From an uncultured Terriglobus sp. (GTDB taxonomy: Bacteria > Acidobacteriota > Terriglobia > Terriglobales > Acidobacteriaceae): a DNA stretch of 18,739 bases. Below the pieces are notes generated by a model, which saw only the letters and a list, made by a program, of their open reading frames with translations, made no database searches and was not told where the DNA came from. Every line of letters begins with the position of its first letter. Position 1 is the first letter of the stretch. Positions 6,551-14,067 of the stretch are shown here, piece by piece. The DNA lies in NCBI GenBank assembly GCA_937859825.1, contig CALMAP010000023.1, positions 1-18,739 on the forward strand, read 5' to 3'. A program made the translations under genes and the position numbers.

Positions 6551-7627
6551 ATGGAGCGAAGAAGAGTCGGCATCCTGGGCGCAACGGGGACGGTGGGCCA
6601 GCGGTTTGTGCAACTGCTGGACCGGCATCCGTGGTTCGAGATCGCCTGGCTCGCGGCGAGCGACCGGTCTGCAGGCAAGCCCTATCGCCAGGCCTGCAAC
6701 TGGAAGCTGGATACGCCCATGCCATCGCGTATTGCGGAGATGGTGCTGCAGACAAACACTCCAGTCGAAGGTGCGGACCCGCCAAGAACTATCTTTGCGG
6801 CACTGGATGCGGATGTTGCACGCGACCTTGAGCCGCGCTTTGCCGCGGCAGGATGCGCCGTCATCTCCAACTCGAGCGCCTTCCGCATGACGCAGGATGT
6901 TCCGCTCGTGGTGCCGGAAGTGAACGGTGACCATCTTCCTCTGCTCGAAACGCAGGCTGTGCGCAGACAAAGTGGCGGCTACATTGTGACCAATCCGAAC
7001 TGCTCGGCAATCGGTCTGGTACTCGTACTGAAGCCGCTGGAGCAGCGCTTCGGGATTGAGAGCCTCTTTGTCAGCACGATGCAGGCAGTGAGCGGTGCCG
7101 GCTACCCCGGCGTGCCTTCGATGGACATTCTCGGCAACGTCGTTCCCTTCATCCGCAATGAAGAAGAGAAGATGCAGGAAGAAGTCGGCAAACTTCTTGG
7201 TTTATATTCCGGAAATTCGATCGACATGCTGCAGGCCAAAGTGAGCGCACACTGCAACCGGGTTGCCGTGCTGGATGGGCACACGGAGTGCGTGAGCATA
7301 AAACTGCGCACGCCAGCCTCGCGCGAGCAGGTATTAGCTGCGTGGGAGAGCTTCCACCCTCTGGAGGGACGCGGTCTGCCCTCTGCACCGGAGAAACCGG
7401 TACTGTACAACGATTCCCCTGATCGTCCTCAGCCCAGGCTGGATGTCAGTGCAGGCAATGGTATGAGCACGACGGTCGGCAGGCTGCGGCCATGCGCGCT
7501 GCTGGACTGGAAATTCGTTCTGACGAGCCACAATGTCATCCGCGGGGCCGCAGGCGCTGCCGTGCTGAATGCGGAGTTGCTGGCGCGCGGCGGCAAGCTT
7601 CCCAAAGGCGCAGGGAGAGCATCATGA
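6551..7627 (+). CDS. asd: aspartate-semialdehyde dehydrogenase, archaeal/fungal type
   Basis: A 358-residue enzyme that reduces L-aspartyl-4-phosphate to L-aspartate-4-semialdehyde with NADPH. This is the branch-point step toward DAP/lysine, threonine and methionine. The N-terminal dinucleotide motif is GATGTVGQRF (10-19). The catalytic cysteine is Cys151 in NPNCSAIGLV, followed by a QAVSGAGYPG loop (178-187), and SAHCNRV (232-238) holds the likely acid/base His234. The spacing and the WKLDTPMP and SGAGYPGVPSMDI segments match the archaeal/fungal subgroup rather than the E. coli type. The start follows a weak GGAG-like site (acGGAGcg, 6535-6538). Its TGA stop overlaps the lysC ATG as ATGA, so the two consecutive pathway enzymes are coupled. 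It opens the lysine/DAP cluster. Confidence 0.95.
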   Translation: MERRRVGILGATGTVGQRFVQLLDRHPWFEIAWLAASDRSAGKPYRQACNWKLDTPMPSRIAEMVLQTNTPVEGADPPRTIFAALDADVARDLEPRFAAAGCAVISNSSAFRMTQDVPLVVPEVNGDHLPLLETQAVRRQSGGYIVTNPNCSAIGLVLVLKPLEQRFGIESLFVSTMQAVSGAGYPGVPSMDILGNVVPFIRNEEEKMQEEVGKLLGLYSGNSIDMLQAKVSAHCNRVAVLDGHTECVSIKLRTPASREQVLAAWESFHPLEGRGLPSAPEKPVLYNDSPDRPQPRLDVSAGNGMSTTVGRLRPCALLDWKFVLTSHNVIRGAAGAAVLNAELLARGGKLPKGAGRAS

Positions 7628-9090
7628 GCGCGAACGGCAACTCGCCTGCATCTTCCATGCTGAACGCGCAGCGAGTCGTGGTCATGAAGTTTGGCGGCAC
7701 CTCCGTTGAAGACGCAATAGCGATTCACCGGACTGCTGAGATCGTGCAGGGCCGCTTGAACCACGGCCTGCTTCCGTTTGTGGTCGTCTCTGCAATGGCA
7801 AAGGTGACGGATTTTCTGCTTGCCGCAGCCGATGCAGCGGGACGCGGAGAGCGGGCGGGATCGCTTGCCATTAGCGCACGCCTGCGCGGCAGGCATCTGG
7901 ACACCGCGGGCAAGCTGGTCGCTGCCTCTTCAGTGCATGCACTTTCCAGCAGGGTTCACGCGGAGTTCGACGCTCTCGACGAACTGTTACGTGGCATTGT
8001 TGCAGTTGGTGAACTTACGCCGCGTACCACCGATCTTGTCGTAAGTTTCGGCGAACGGCTCTCGAGCATCGTCGTAGCGGCCGCTTTTGCTGCCGTTGGC
8101 GTGCCGGGCGAGCATCTTGATGCACGCGAATGTATCGTGACCGATGCCGAATTCGGGAGAGCGGTTCCGCTCGAAGCTGAGATCGCAAACCGCCTTCAGA
8201 AACATGCCGTGCCGTTGTTACTCACGGGACACGTACCTGTTATGGGCGGCTTTATCGGTGCCACCGAACAGGGCATCACCACCACCCTCGGTCGCGGCGG
8301 TAGCGACTTCTCAGCCGCGCTGGTTGGCGGCGGTCTGCACGCTGGTGCGATCGAAATTTGGACGGACGTAGACGGCATCATGACTACCGATCCGCGCATC
8401 TGTGCGGACGCGCTTCGCGTGAAGACAGTCAGCTTTGAGGAGGCAGCGGAGCTCGCCTACTTTGGCGCCAAAGTGCTGCACCCTGCAACAATCCTCCCGG
8501 CGGTGCAGCAGAATATTCCGGTGTACGTGCTCAACTCGCGAAACCCCGCAAGCGAAGGGACGCGGATTACCGCCGTTGCACCGCCCTGCCGTTCGCCTTT
8601 CAAATGCATCGCGGTCAAAAAGCGATTGACCATCGTGGATATCGTCGCCAGCCGCATGCTGATGTCCCACGGATATCTGAAGGCCGTCTTCGATGTTTTC
8701 GATAAGCACCGCGTGGTGATCGATATGGTGTCCACCAGTGAGGTGTCCATTTCGGTCACGGTAGACACAAGCGACCGCCTGCCCGCCATCGCGGAAGACC
8801 TGCGCAAGATCGCCGACGTGAAATATGAGAGTAACAAGGCGCTGATCTGCATGGTTGGTGAAGATATCCGAGGCCACAACGGCATTGCCGGCAAGGTCTT
8901 CACCGCGGTTGAGCACGTAAATGTCCGGATGATCTCCCAGGGTGCAAGCGAGATCAACATGAGCTTCATGATCGAAGAAGAAGACGTACCCGAAGCGGTG
9001 CGCTCGCTGCATGAGGCCTTCTTCACGAACCCGGATCGCGCGATCTTCGATGTGGAAGCGCGGGAGCAGGAATCACTCGTACAGATTTAG
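7624..9090 (+). CDS. lysC: aspartate kinase
   Basis: A 488-residue monofunctional aspartokinase that phosphorylates L-aspartate with ATP, the committed step of the aspartate family. The kinase domain has KFGGTS (22-27), VSAMAKVTDFLL (55-66), SFGERLSS (141-148), GFIGATEQGITTTLGRGGSD (209-228) and WTDVDGIMTTDPR (246-258). Two ACT-type regulatory segments follow: about 335-400 (IVDIVASRMLMSHGYLKAVF) and about 405-470 (MVGEDIRGHNGIAGKVF then ISQGASEINMSFMI). They suggest feedback inhibition, probably by lysine, although the effector is inferred. The ATG at 7624 overlaps the asd stop. A longer frame upstream lies inside asd. At 488 residues it is somewhat longer than E. coli LysC (about 450), partly from a polar N-terminal leader of about 18 residues. 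No homoserine dehydrogenase domain is fused. Confidence 0.95.
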   Translation: MSANGNSPASSMLNAQRVVVMKFGGTSVEDAIAIHRTAEIVQGRLNHGLLPFVVVSAMAKVTDFLLAAADAAGRGERAGSLAISARLRGRHLDTAGKLVAASSVHALSSRVHAEFDALDELLRGIVAVGELTPRTTDLVVSFGERLSSIVVAAAFAAVGVPGEHLDARECIVTDAEFGRAVPLEAEIANRLQKHAVPLLLTGHVPVMGGFIGATEQGITTTLGRGGSDFSAALVGGGLHAGAIEIWTDVDGIMTTDPRICADALRVKTVSFEEAAELAYFGAKVLHPATILPAVQQNIPVYVLNSRNPASEGTRITAVAPPCRSPFKCIAVKKRLTIVDIVASRMLMSHGYLKAVFDVFDKHRVVIDMVSTSEVSISVTVDTSDRLPAIAEDLRKIADVKYESNKALICMVGEDIRGHNGIAGKVFTAVEHVNVRMISQGASEINMSFMIEEEDVPEAVRSLHEAFFTNPDRAIFDVEAREQESLVQI

Positions 9091-9117
9091 CAGTGCAGCA
9101 GAAAGATTGAGAGAACA

Positions 9118-9795
9118 ATGCGGATTCTAGTTCTAGGGCACGGAAAAACGGGCAAGCTGGTTGCGCAGGTGGCGCATGAACACGGTCACGGCGTCCACGT
9201 ACTGGATGCGAAAGAGAACATCAACGGTTCTGCCCTGACCGCACCGTTCATCGCCGGCTTCGACGTCGTGATCGACTTCACTACACCCGAGGCGGTGCTA
9301 GGGAATCTTCGTGCCCTGCTCTTCAACGGTGCAAAAGTCGTAGTGGGCACCACGGGCTGGTACGCATCGTTGAACGACATGAGTGAGCTTGCCCAGAGAC
9401 GCAGCGCGAGCCTGCTTTATGGGACCAACTTCTCCGTTGGCGTACAGACGATGCTGAAGCTGGCGAGCGATATGGCCGGGGCGCTCGGCAAGGCGGGCTA
9501 CACCTTTTCTATTGAGGAAACGCATCACGCTACCAAACTGGATGCGCCCAGCGGCACCGCGCTTACGTTGCAAAAAACCGTTGCCGCCGTTGGTGAGGTG
9601 CCTATCGTCTCACACCGTGAAGGCGATGCCGCCGGGCTGCATGTGCTGGAAGCAAAGAGCGACGCCGACCGTATTGTGCTGATGCACGAGGCTTTCTCAC
9701 GGCGCGGTTTCGCTGAGGGAGCGGTACGCGCGGCCGAATGGCTGGCTGGTCGCACCGGTGTGTACGACTTTCAGGAAGTCTTTCAACAGCTTTAG
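9118..9795 (+). CDS. dapB: 4-hydroxy-tetrahydrodipicolinate reductase, short form
   Basis: A 225-residue DapB that reduces the product of DapA to tetrahydrodipicolinate with NAD(P)H. The N-terminal GHGKTG (7-12) is the dinucleotide loop. DFTTPEAV (53-60) and VVGTTGW (75-81) are typical, and NFSVGVQTM (104-112) opens the substrate domain. The catalytic block EETHHATKLDAPSGTA (133-148) supplies His136/His137 and Lys140, and the tail SRRGFAEGAVRAAEWL fits the family. It is about 40 residues shorter than E. coli DapB. The shortening lies mainly just after the first beta-alpha-beta unit, and the usual GD-IVGEH stretch is altered to REGDAAGLHVL. The start follows TTGAGAGA at a suitable distance, 27 bases after lysC. 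It precedes dapA in the cluster, so consecutive pathway enzymes are clustered. Confidence 0.94.
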   Translation: MRILVLGHGKTGKLVAQVAHEHGHGVHVLDAKENINGSALTAPFIAGFDVVIDFTTPEAVLGNLRALLFNGAKVVVGTTGWYASLNDMSELAQRRSASLLYGTNFSVGVQTMLKLASDMAGALGKAGYTFSIEETHHATKLDAPSGTALTLQKTVAAVGEVPIVSHREGDAAGLHVLEAKSDADRIVLMHEAFSRRGFAEGAVRAAEWLAGRTGVYDFQEVFQQL

Positions 9796-9822
9796 CGCAC
9801 GGGCAACATACAAGGAGAACGG

Positions 9823-11088
9823 ATGATAGCCGTCGAAGAAGTAAGCAGTTCGTTTGAAACACTTACCCTCGCCGAGAAGATCGACCGCCTGGCGCTAGTG
9901 GCTGTACGTGTTGGACTGAACCTGCAGCCCGGACAAGAACTCGTGATTACGGCATCGCTCGATCAGGCACCCCTGGTACGCCGCATCACAGACCACGCAT
10001 ACCGTGCCGGAGCGATTGCGGTGACGACACTCTACAACGACGACGAAACGGTGCTGGCACGCTACCGGTTTGCGCCAGACACAAGCTTCGATCACACACC
10101 GAAGTGGCTTGCCGACGGCATCGCCGCGGCTTACGGCTCCGGCGCGGCCCGCCTCGGAATCACAGGCGTGAACCCGGCACTCCTAAAGGGCCAGGATCCT
10201 GAAAAGGTCAGCCGGGCAAACATTGCAGCGTCCAAAGCGATGAAACCGGCGATGGAGCTGATTACCCGTCACGCGATCAACTGGTCTATCCTTGCAGCGG
10301 CAACGCCCGCGTGGGCGAAGCTGGTCTTTCCTCATTTGCACGAGGCTGAGGCCGTGCCAGCGCTCTGGGAGGCGATCTTTTATGCTTCCCGCATCACCGG
10401 CGAAGATCCAGTCGCCGACTGGAAGGCTCACGGCCAAAGCATCGCCCGCCGCGTGGACCTGTTAAACGAGAAACGCTACTTCGCGCTTCACTTCAAAGGG
10501 CCGGGGACGGATCTCGAGGTTGGCTTGGCGGATGACCACCTGTGGGCTGGTGGTGGCGGCGAGTGCTGCAATGGTATCTTCTGCAATGCAAACATTCCAA
10601 CGGAAGAGTGCTTTACCACGCCGCACAAAGACCGCGTGAACGGCACCGTCACTGCCTCCAAGCCACTTTCGCATCAGGGCACACTCATCCAGGACATTTC
10701 GGTTCGCTTCGAGAGCGGCCGGATCGTGGAGGCCAACGCCTCCGCCGGGCAGGATGCGCTTCGCAAGCTGCTCGCCGTGGATGAGGGCGCAAGCCGTCTG
10801 GGAGAGGTAGCACTGGTACCGCATGGTTCACCGATTGCGCAGAGCGGCCTGCTCTTCTGGAATACCCTCTTTGACGAAAACGCGGCCAGCCACATCGCAC
10901 TCGGTCAGGCCTACGCCACCTGCATGCGCGAAGGTGAGTCGATGGACGAGGAGATGCTCGCGATGAAGGGAGCGAATGCCAGCCTTATTCATGTGGACTG
11001 GATGATCGGCTCCGGCGAAATGAATGTCGACGGTGTTTTTGCGAACGGCAGCCGCGAGCCTCTGATGCGTCTTGGGGAATGGGCCTGA
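9823..11088 (+). CDS. M29-family aminopeptidase (AmpS/PepS/AmpT type)
   Basis: A 421-residue metallo-aminopeptidase of family M29, probably cytoplasmic and removing N-terminal residues from peptides with a dinuclear metal centre. The C-terminal half carries the family ligands in order: NIPTEECFTTP (257-267, Glu261/Glu262), RLGEVALV (325-332, Glu328), LFDENAASHIALGQAY (349-364, Glu352 and His357) and IHVDWMIGS (389-397, His390 and Asp392). The N-terminal alpha/beta domain has LQPGQELVI (34-42) and is full length. A strong AAGGAGAA ribosome binding site precedes the ATG. It lies 27 bases after dapB and 96 before dapA, in the middle of the DAP cluster, which is unusual for a general peptidase. 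A link to DAP-containing peptides is a hypothesis; its own substrate preference is not shown. Confidence 0.92.
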   Translation: MIAVEEVSSSFETLTLAEKIDRLALVAVRVGLNLQPGQELVITASLDQAPLVRRITDHAYRAGAIAVTTLYNDDETVLARYRFAPDTSFDHTPKWLADGIAAAYGSGAARLGITGVNPALLKGQDPEKVSRANIAASKAMKPAMELITRHAINWSILAAATPAWAKLVFPHLHEAEAVPALWEAIFYASRITGEDPVADWKAHGQSIARRVDLLNEKRYFALHFKGPGTDLEVGLADDHLWAGGGGECCNGIFCNANIPTEECFTTPHKDRVNGTVTASKPLSHQGTLIQDISVRFESGRIVEANASAGQDALRKLLAVDEGASRLGEVALVPHGSPIAQSGLLFWNTLFDENAASHIALGQAYATCMREGESMDEEMLAMKGANASLIHVDWMIGSGEMNVDGVFANGSREPLMRLGEWA

Positions 11089-11184
11089 TAGACCGGAGCG
11101 CTTCATTCTTCTGACAAGACATACCGCGCCGTTGTCTGCTGTGTGCACGACACTGCACCACACCGCGATACACTCGAGTGCGGC
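11089..11184 (+). promoter_or_regulatory. gap before dapA, possible internal promoter
   Basis: A 96-base gap between the M29 gene and dapA. A weak sigma70-like pair (ACGACA near 11146, TACACT near 11168, 16-base spacer) and a GTGCAC palindrome are present. The matches are too poor to assert a promoter. No riboswitch or terminator hairpin is apparent. Confidence 0.25.
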
Positions 11185-12084
11185 ATGGATGCTTCGATTT
11201 TCCTCTCAGGCTTAGGCACGGCGCTCGTTACACCCTTTCACTCGGACGGCTCGATTGACCTGCCCACGCTGAAGAACCTGGCGGAGTGGCAGATCGCAAG
11301 TGGCGTCAACTTTCTGGTGCCCTGCGGTTCGACCGGAGAGGCGTCCACCTTGAGCGAGGACGAAACACTCGCCGTTGTGCAGACGGTGGTAGATACGGCG
11401 GCAGGCCGAGTCCCGGTCTTTGCGGGCTGTACCCATAATTCAACGGCAGAAGCGGTCCGTCGCGCGAAACTGCTGACTGTCATCGCGGGACTTACCGGCA
11501 TCCTTACGGCGAATCCGTACTACTCCAAGCCGAACCAGCGCGGCCAGATACAACACTTCACCGCAATTGCCGAGGCGGTCGACAAACCGGTGCTGCTGTA
11601 CAACATTCCCGGACGTACCGCGGCGAATCTGGAACCTGCGACCGTGCTGAAGCTGGCTGCAATTCCGAATGTGATCGGTATCAAGGAATCGAGCGGCAAT
11701 CTTGCGCAGATTTCAGAGTTGCTTGCGCAGGTTCCCGACAACTTTGGCGTTTTTGCAGGCGATGATTACCTGGCTCTGCCTGTGTTGGCTGCGGGCGGGG
11801 CCGGCCTCATTTCCGTTGCGTCGAATGTCGCCCCCACAGAAGTAGCGCGCATGCTTCTCGCTTGCACTGTGGGAGACTGGACGACAGCCCGGCAGATCGG
11901 CCAAAGGCACGCTGCGATTACAACGGCACTCTTCAGCGAGCCAAACCCCGCCCCTGTGAAGGCGACGCTCGCCCTCATGGGCAGAATCGCAAGTGATGCC
12001 GTGCGGCTACCGATGGTTGCCGTAGAGGACACCACGCGCGAACGTCTGCATATGCTCGCTTCCGGACTCTCGCTTATTCCTTAG
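11185..12084 (+). CDS. dapA: 4-hydroxy-tetrahydrodipicolinate synthase
   Basis: A 299-residue TIM-barrel aldolase that condenses pyruvate with aspartate semialdehyde. The Schiff-base lysine is Lys167 in GIKESSG, and Tyr139 lies in YNIPGRT. The carboxylate loop GSTGE (48-52) and the pocket segment NPYYSKPNQ (110-118) are present. VTPF (15-18) sits in the first strand, as usual. The length matches the family (about 292). I choose the ATG at 11185. A GTG 14 codons earlier (11143) is in frame but adds residues not typical of DapA. The ribosome binding site is weak. The last 11 bases overlap, tail-to-tail, the small gene on the other strand. Lysine feedback is common in this family but cannot be judged here. 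Confidence 0.95.
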   Translation: MDASIFLSGLGTALVTPFHSDGSIDLPTLKNLAEWQIASGVNFLVPCGSTGEASTLSEDETLAVVQTVVDTAAGRVPVFAGCTHNSTAEAVRRAKLLTVIAGLTGILTANPYYSKPNQRGQIQHFTAIAEAVDKPVLLYNIPGRTAANLEPATVLKLAAIPNVIGIKESSGNLAQISELLAQVPDNFGVFAGDDYLALPVLAAGGAGLISVASNVAPTEVARMLLACTVGDWTTARQIGQRHAAITTALFSEPNPAPVKATLALMGRIASDAVRLPMVAVEDTTRERLHMLASGLSLIP

Positions 12085-12400
12085 CGGAAAGCCCTGCAAA
12101 CCACTCCGCGTACGGCGTGTTACGAACAAGATAGCGGTTGTAGTCCGGGGAGCCATCCGTCCACCACGGTGCGCCGCGCTCGCCAAGCTTGTGCTTCGCC
12201 TCGTCCACAGCAAGCCGTGCAGCCTCTCTCGCCTTCGCGTCGCCACGACGCATCGCTCTTCCTTTCGCGGAGCGTGCCTGCATCAGGTCATGTACATAGA
12301 TGGAGCGCTCTTCCTCATGCAGCGCGGGATTGGAACAGCGCCACAGCCTGCCGCGTACGACAAAGTATCGTCCGTCCGGTGTAACAGGTGGCTTGCTCAC
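12074..12400 (-). CDS. conserved small protein of unknown function (PDGRYxVVRGRLWR family)
   Basis: A 108-residue cytoplasmic protein with no signal peptide or membrane segment. I recognise the pattern of a widespread uncharacterised bacterial family: PPVTPDGRYFVVRGRLWR (4-21), a charged helix (about 30-72) with HDLMQARSAKGRAMRRGDAKAR, and the conserved end GERGAPWWTDGSPDYNRYLV then TPYAEWF (73-101). Some databases carry a 'Tol biopolymer transport' label for such proteins, which nothing in this sequence supports. The start is probably the GTG at 12400, just before the conserved block; an ATG at 12472 would add 24 residues and overlap dapD. It lies antisense between dapA and dapD, overlaps the dapA end by 11 bases and is divergent from dapD with only 35 bases between starts. 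The function is unknown. Confidence 0.75.
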   Translation of the reverse strand: MSKPPVTPDGRYFVVRGRLWRCSNPALHEEERSIYVHDLMQARSAKGRAMRRGDAKAREAARLAVDEAKHKLGERGAPWWTDGSPDYNRYLVRNTPYAEWFAGLSAKE

Positions 12401-12435
12401 GATGTGGTGAGATGCCGCATTGATAAACTCGCGGT
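12401..12435. promoter_or_regulatory. 35-base divergent gap between small gene and dapD
   Basis: If both starts are right, only 35 bases separate the divergent starts. Any promoter must therefore lie inside the neighbouring coding sequence, or dapD is served by read-through from dapA. I see no convincing promoter boxes in it. Confidence 0.3.
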
Positions 12436-13293
12436 ATGCCAGAGGAATTTGTGAGTAGCAATGGCCGGTCACTTCAAGACCGGATAGAACATTTTTTTGC
12501 GATGGGCGCGGCTGCCGCCGCGGAGCGGGATGCAGTGGACGCCTTCAATGAGCTAAGGGCGATGCTGGAAAGCGGAGATCTGCGCGCTGCGGAGCCCGAT
12601 TCTTCCGCGGAACTCGGTTGGCGTGTAAACGCCTGGGTCAAACGCGGCATTCTGCTCGGGTTCCGGCTGGGAGCACTTACCGAGATGAGCGCGGGTTCCT
12701 ACGTGGACAAACACACCTACCCGGCGCGTGTGTTTACGGTGAAAGACGGTGTGCGTATCGTGCCGGGCGGTTCGTCGGTGCGTTCCGGCGCGTATCTTGC
12801 GAAGGGAGTGGTCTGCATGCCTCCCATGTACGTCAATGTGGGTGCCTATGTGGACGAGGGCACCATGGTGGATTCCCATGCGCTTGTGGGCTCCTGCGCA
12901 CAGATTGGCAAGCGCGTGCACCTGAGTGCAGCCGCGCAGATCGGTGGTGTTCTGGAACCGGTAAACGCCAGCCCGGTCATCATCGAAGACGATGTGCTCG
13001 TGGGCGGCAACACCGGCGTGTACGAGGGCACGATTGTGCGCAAGGGCGCGGTACTGGCTGCGGGAACGATCCTAACGCGCGGCACCCCTGTCTACGACGT
13101 GGTCAACGACACCGTTCTGCGTGCAACGGCAGAGCAGCCGCTGATCATTCCAGCCGGGGCTGTGGTCGTGCCTGGCTCACGCGCCATCACGAAGGGCAAA
13201 ACCACTGGTCTCAGCGTCTACACGCCCATCCTCGTGAAGTACCGCGATGAGAAGACGGAACTTTCCCTCGCGTTGGAAGACCTGCTGCGGTAG
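12436..13293 (+). CDS. dapD: tetrahydrodipicolinate N-succinyltransferase
   Basis: A 285-residue acyltransferase that succinylates tetrahydrodipicolinate with succinyl-CoA, the first step of the succinylase DAP route. The N-terminal helical domain includes AWVKRGILLGFRLG (66-79). The left-handed beta-helix then carries the DapD hallmark PPMYVNVGAYVDEGTMVDSH (129-148), GSCAQIGKRVHLS (152-164), GGVLEP (170-175) and IIEDDVLVGGNTGVYEGTIV (182-201). This distinguishes it from the acetyl-transferring DapH type. The length is normal (274 in E. coli). The ATG at 12436 has only a poor ribosome binding site. It is separated from dapA by the antisense small gene, so it must be reached by read-through or have its own promoter. 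Confidence 0.95.
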   Translation: MPEEFVSSNGRSLQDRIEHFFAMGAAAAAERDAVDAFNELRAMLESGDLRAAEPDSSAELGWRVNAWVKRGILLGFRLGALTEMSAGSYVDKHTYPARVFTVKDGVRIVPGGSSVRSGAYLAKGVVCMPPMYVNVGAYVDEGTMVDSHALVGSCAQIGKRVHLSAAAQIGGVLEPVNASPVIIEDDVLVGGNTGVYEGTIVRKGAVLAAGTILTRGTPVYDVVNDTVLRATAEQPLIIPAGAVVVPGSRAITKGKTTGLSVYTPILVKYRDEKTELSLALEDLLR

Positions 13294-13302
13294 AAAGAGT
13301 TC

Positions 13303-14022
13303 ATGCTGCGAGCCGCCCTGAACCAGAATGCACACGAACAGGTGGATAGTGACGGCTTTCGCCTGCTCGGGACTGGCTTCTCGCGGCTTGACGCCTTCTC
13401 TGACGTCGTCTTCGGCTTTGCGCTTACCCTGCTGGTTGTTTCGCTTGAGGTGCCGCACAGCTACACGGAGCTGCACCACCTCTTGCTGGGATTCGTGCCG
13501 TTTGCTCTCAGCTTTCTGCTGCTGATGCTGGTTTGGTACGGTCATTTCCGCTTCTTCCGCAGATTCGGCACGCATGACGCAGGCACCATCTGGATCAATG
13601 GCCTGCTGCTGTTTACCGTGCTTTTCTACGTGTACCCGCTGAAGTTTCTCTTTCTGACAATGATGCGGGGCGCGGTGGAGTTCGGCTCGATCGCGCAGGT
13701 ACGGGAACTGGTCCTGCTTTACGCTGTGGGGCTCACCGTTATCTACGCTCTCTTCGCTGCCCTGTACGCCAATGCGCTCCGGCAATGGCAGTGCCTTGGG
13801 CTGACTCCTGTGGAGCGGACACTCACGCGTTACGCCGTTTGGGATGAGGGTGGCGTCAGCATCATTGGCCTCCTGGTTTGCGGCATCGCGATGCTGCTTC
13901 CAGCAGAACAGGCACCCAATGCATGCTTTGCCTTTATGTTCATCGGGCTTTGGAAGTGGTGGATCGGGCGTAAGTCCGGTAAAGTGGCGCGCGGAGCTTC
14001 TGCAGCGCTACCAAACGTGTAA
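13303..14022 (+). CDS. TMEM175-family (DUF1211) potassium channel
   Basis: A 239-residue integral membrane protein with about six hydrophobic helices. The first has the family signature RLDAFSDVVFGFALTLLVVSLEVP (28-51), with the Arg28-x3-Phe32-Ser33-Asp34 motif that places helix 1 as the pore-lining filter helix. Bacterial members have a single six-helix repeat and form tetrameric potassium-conducting channels. Later helices lie at about 62-80, 97-118, 136-156, 184-200 and 206-220. It starts 9 bases after dapD, with GAAAGAG just upstream, so it is probably co-transcribed with dapD although functionally unrelated to it. I see no regulatory domain. Channel function is inferred from the family. 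Confidence 0.88.
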   Translation: MLRAALNQNAHEQVDSDGFRLLGTGFSRLDAFSDVVFGFALTLLVVSLEVPHSYTELHHLLLGFVPFALSFLLLMLVWYGHFRFFRRFGTHDAGTIWINGLLLFTVLFYVYPLKFLFLTMMRGAVEFGSIAQVRELVLLYAVGLTVIYALFAALYANALRQWQCLGLTPVERTLTRYAVWDEGGVSIIGLLVCGIAMLLPAEQAPNACFAFMFIGLWKWWIGRKSGKVARGASAALPNV

Positions 14023-14067
14023 GGCACCTAAGCATGGGAAATGCCCGGCTGCTAGCATTGGTTCTGA

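Noticed and set aside
8311..9012. Minus-strand open frame of 233 codons opposite lysC
   Set aside because: It is a shadow of the aspartokinase ACT region, without recognisable domains or a ribosome binding site.
11143..11184. Earlier GTG start for dapA
   Set aside because: The 14 extra residues are not typical of DapA, and the ATG at 11185 gives the usual length; neither has a strong ribosome binding site, so this is a judgement.
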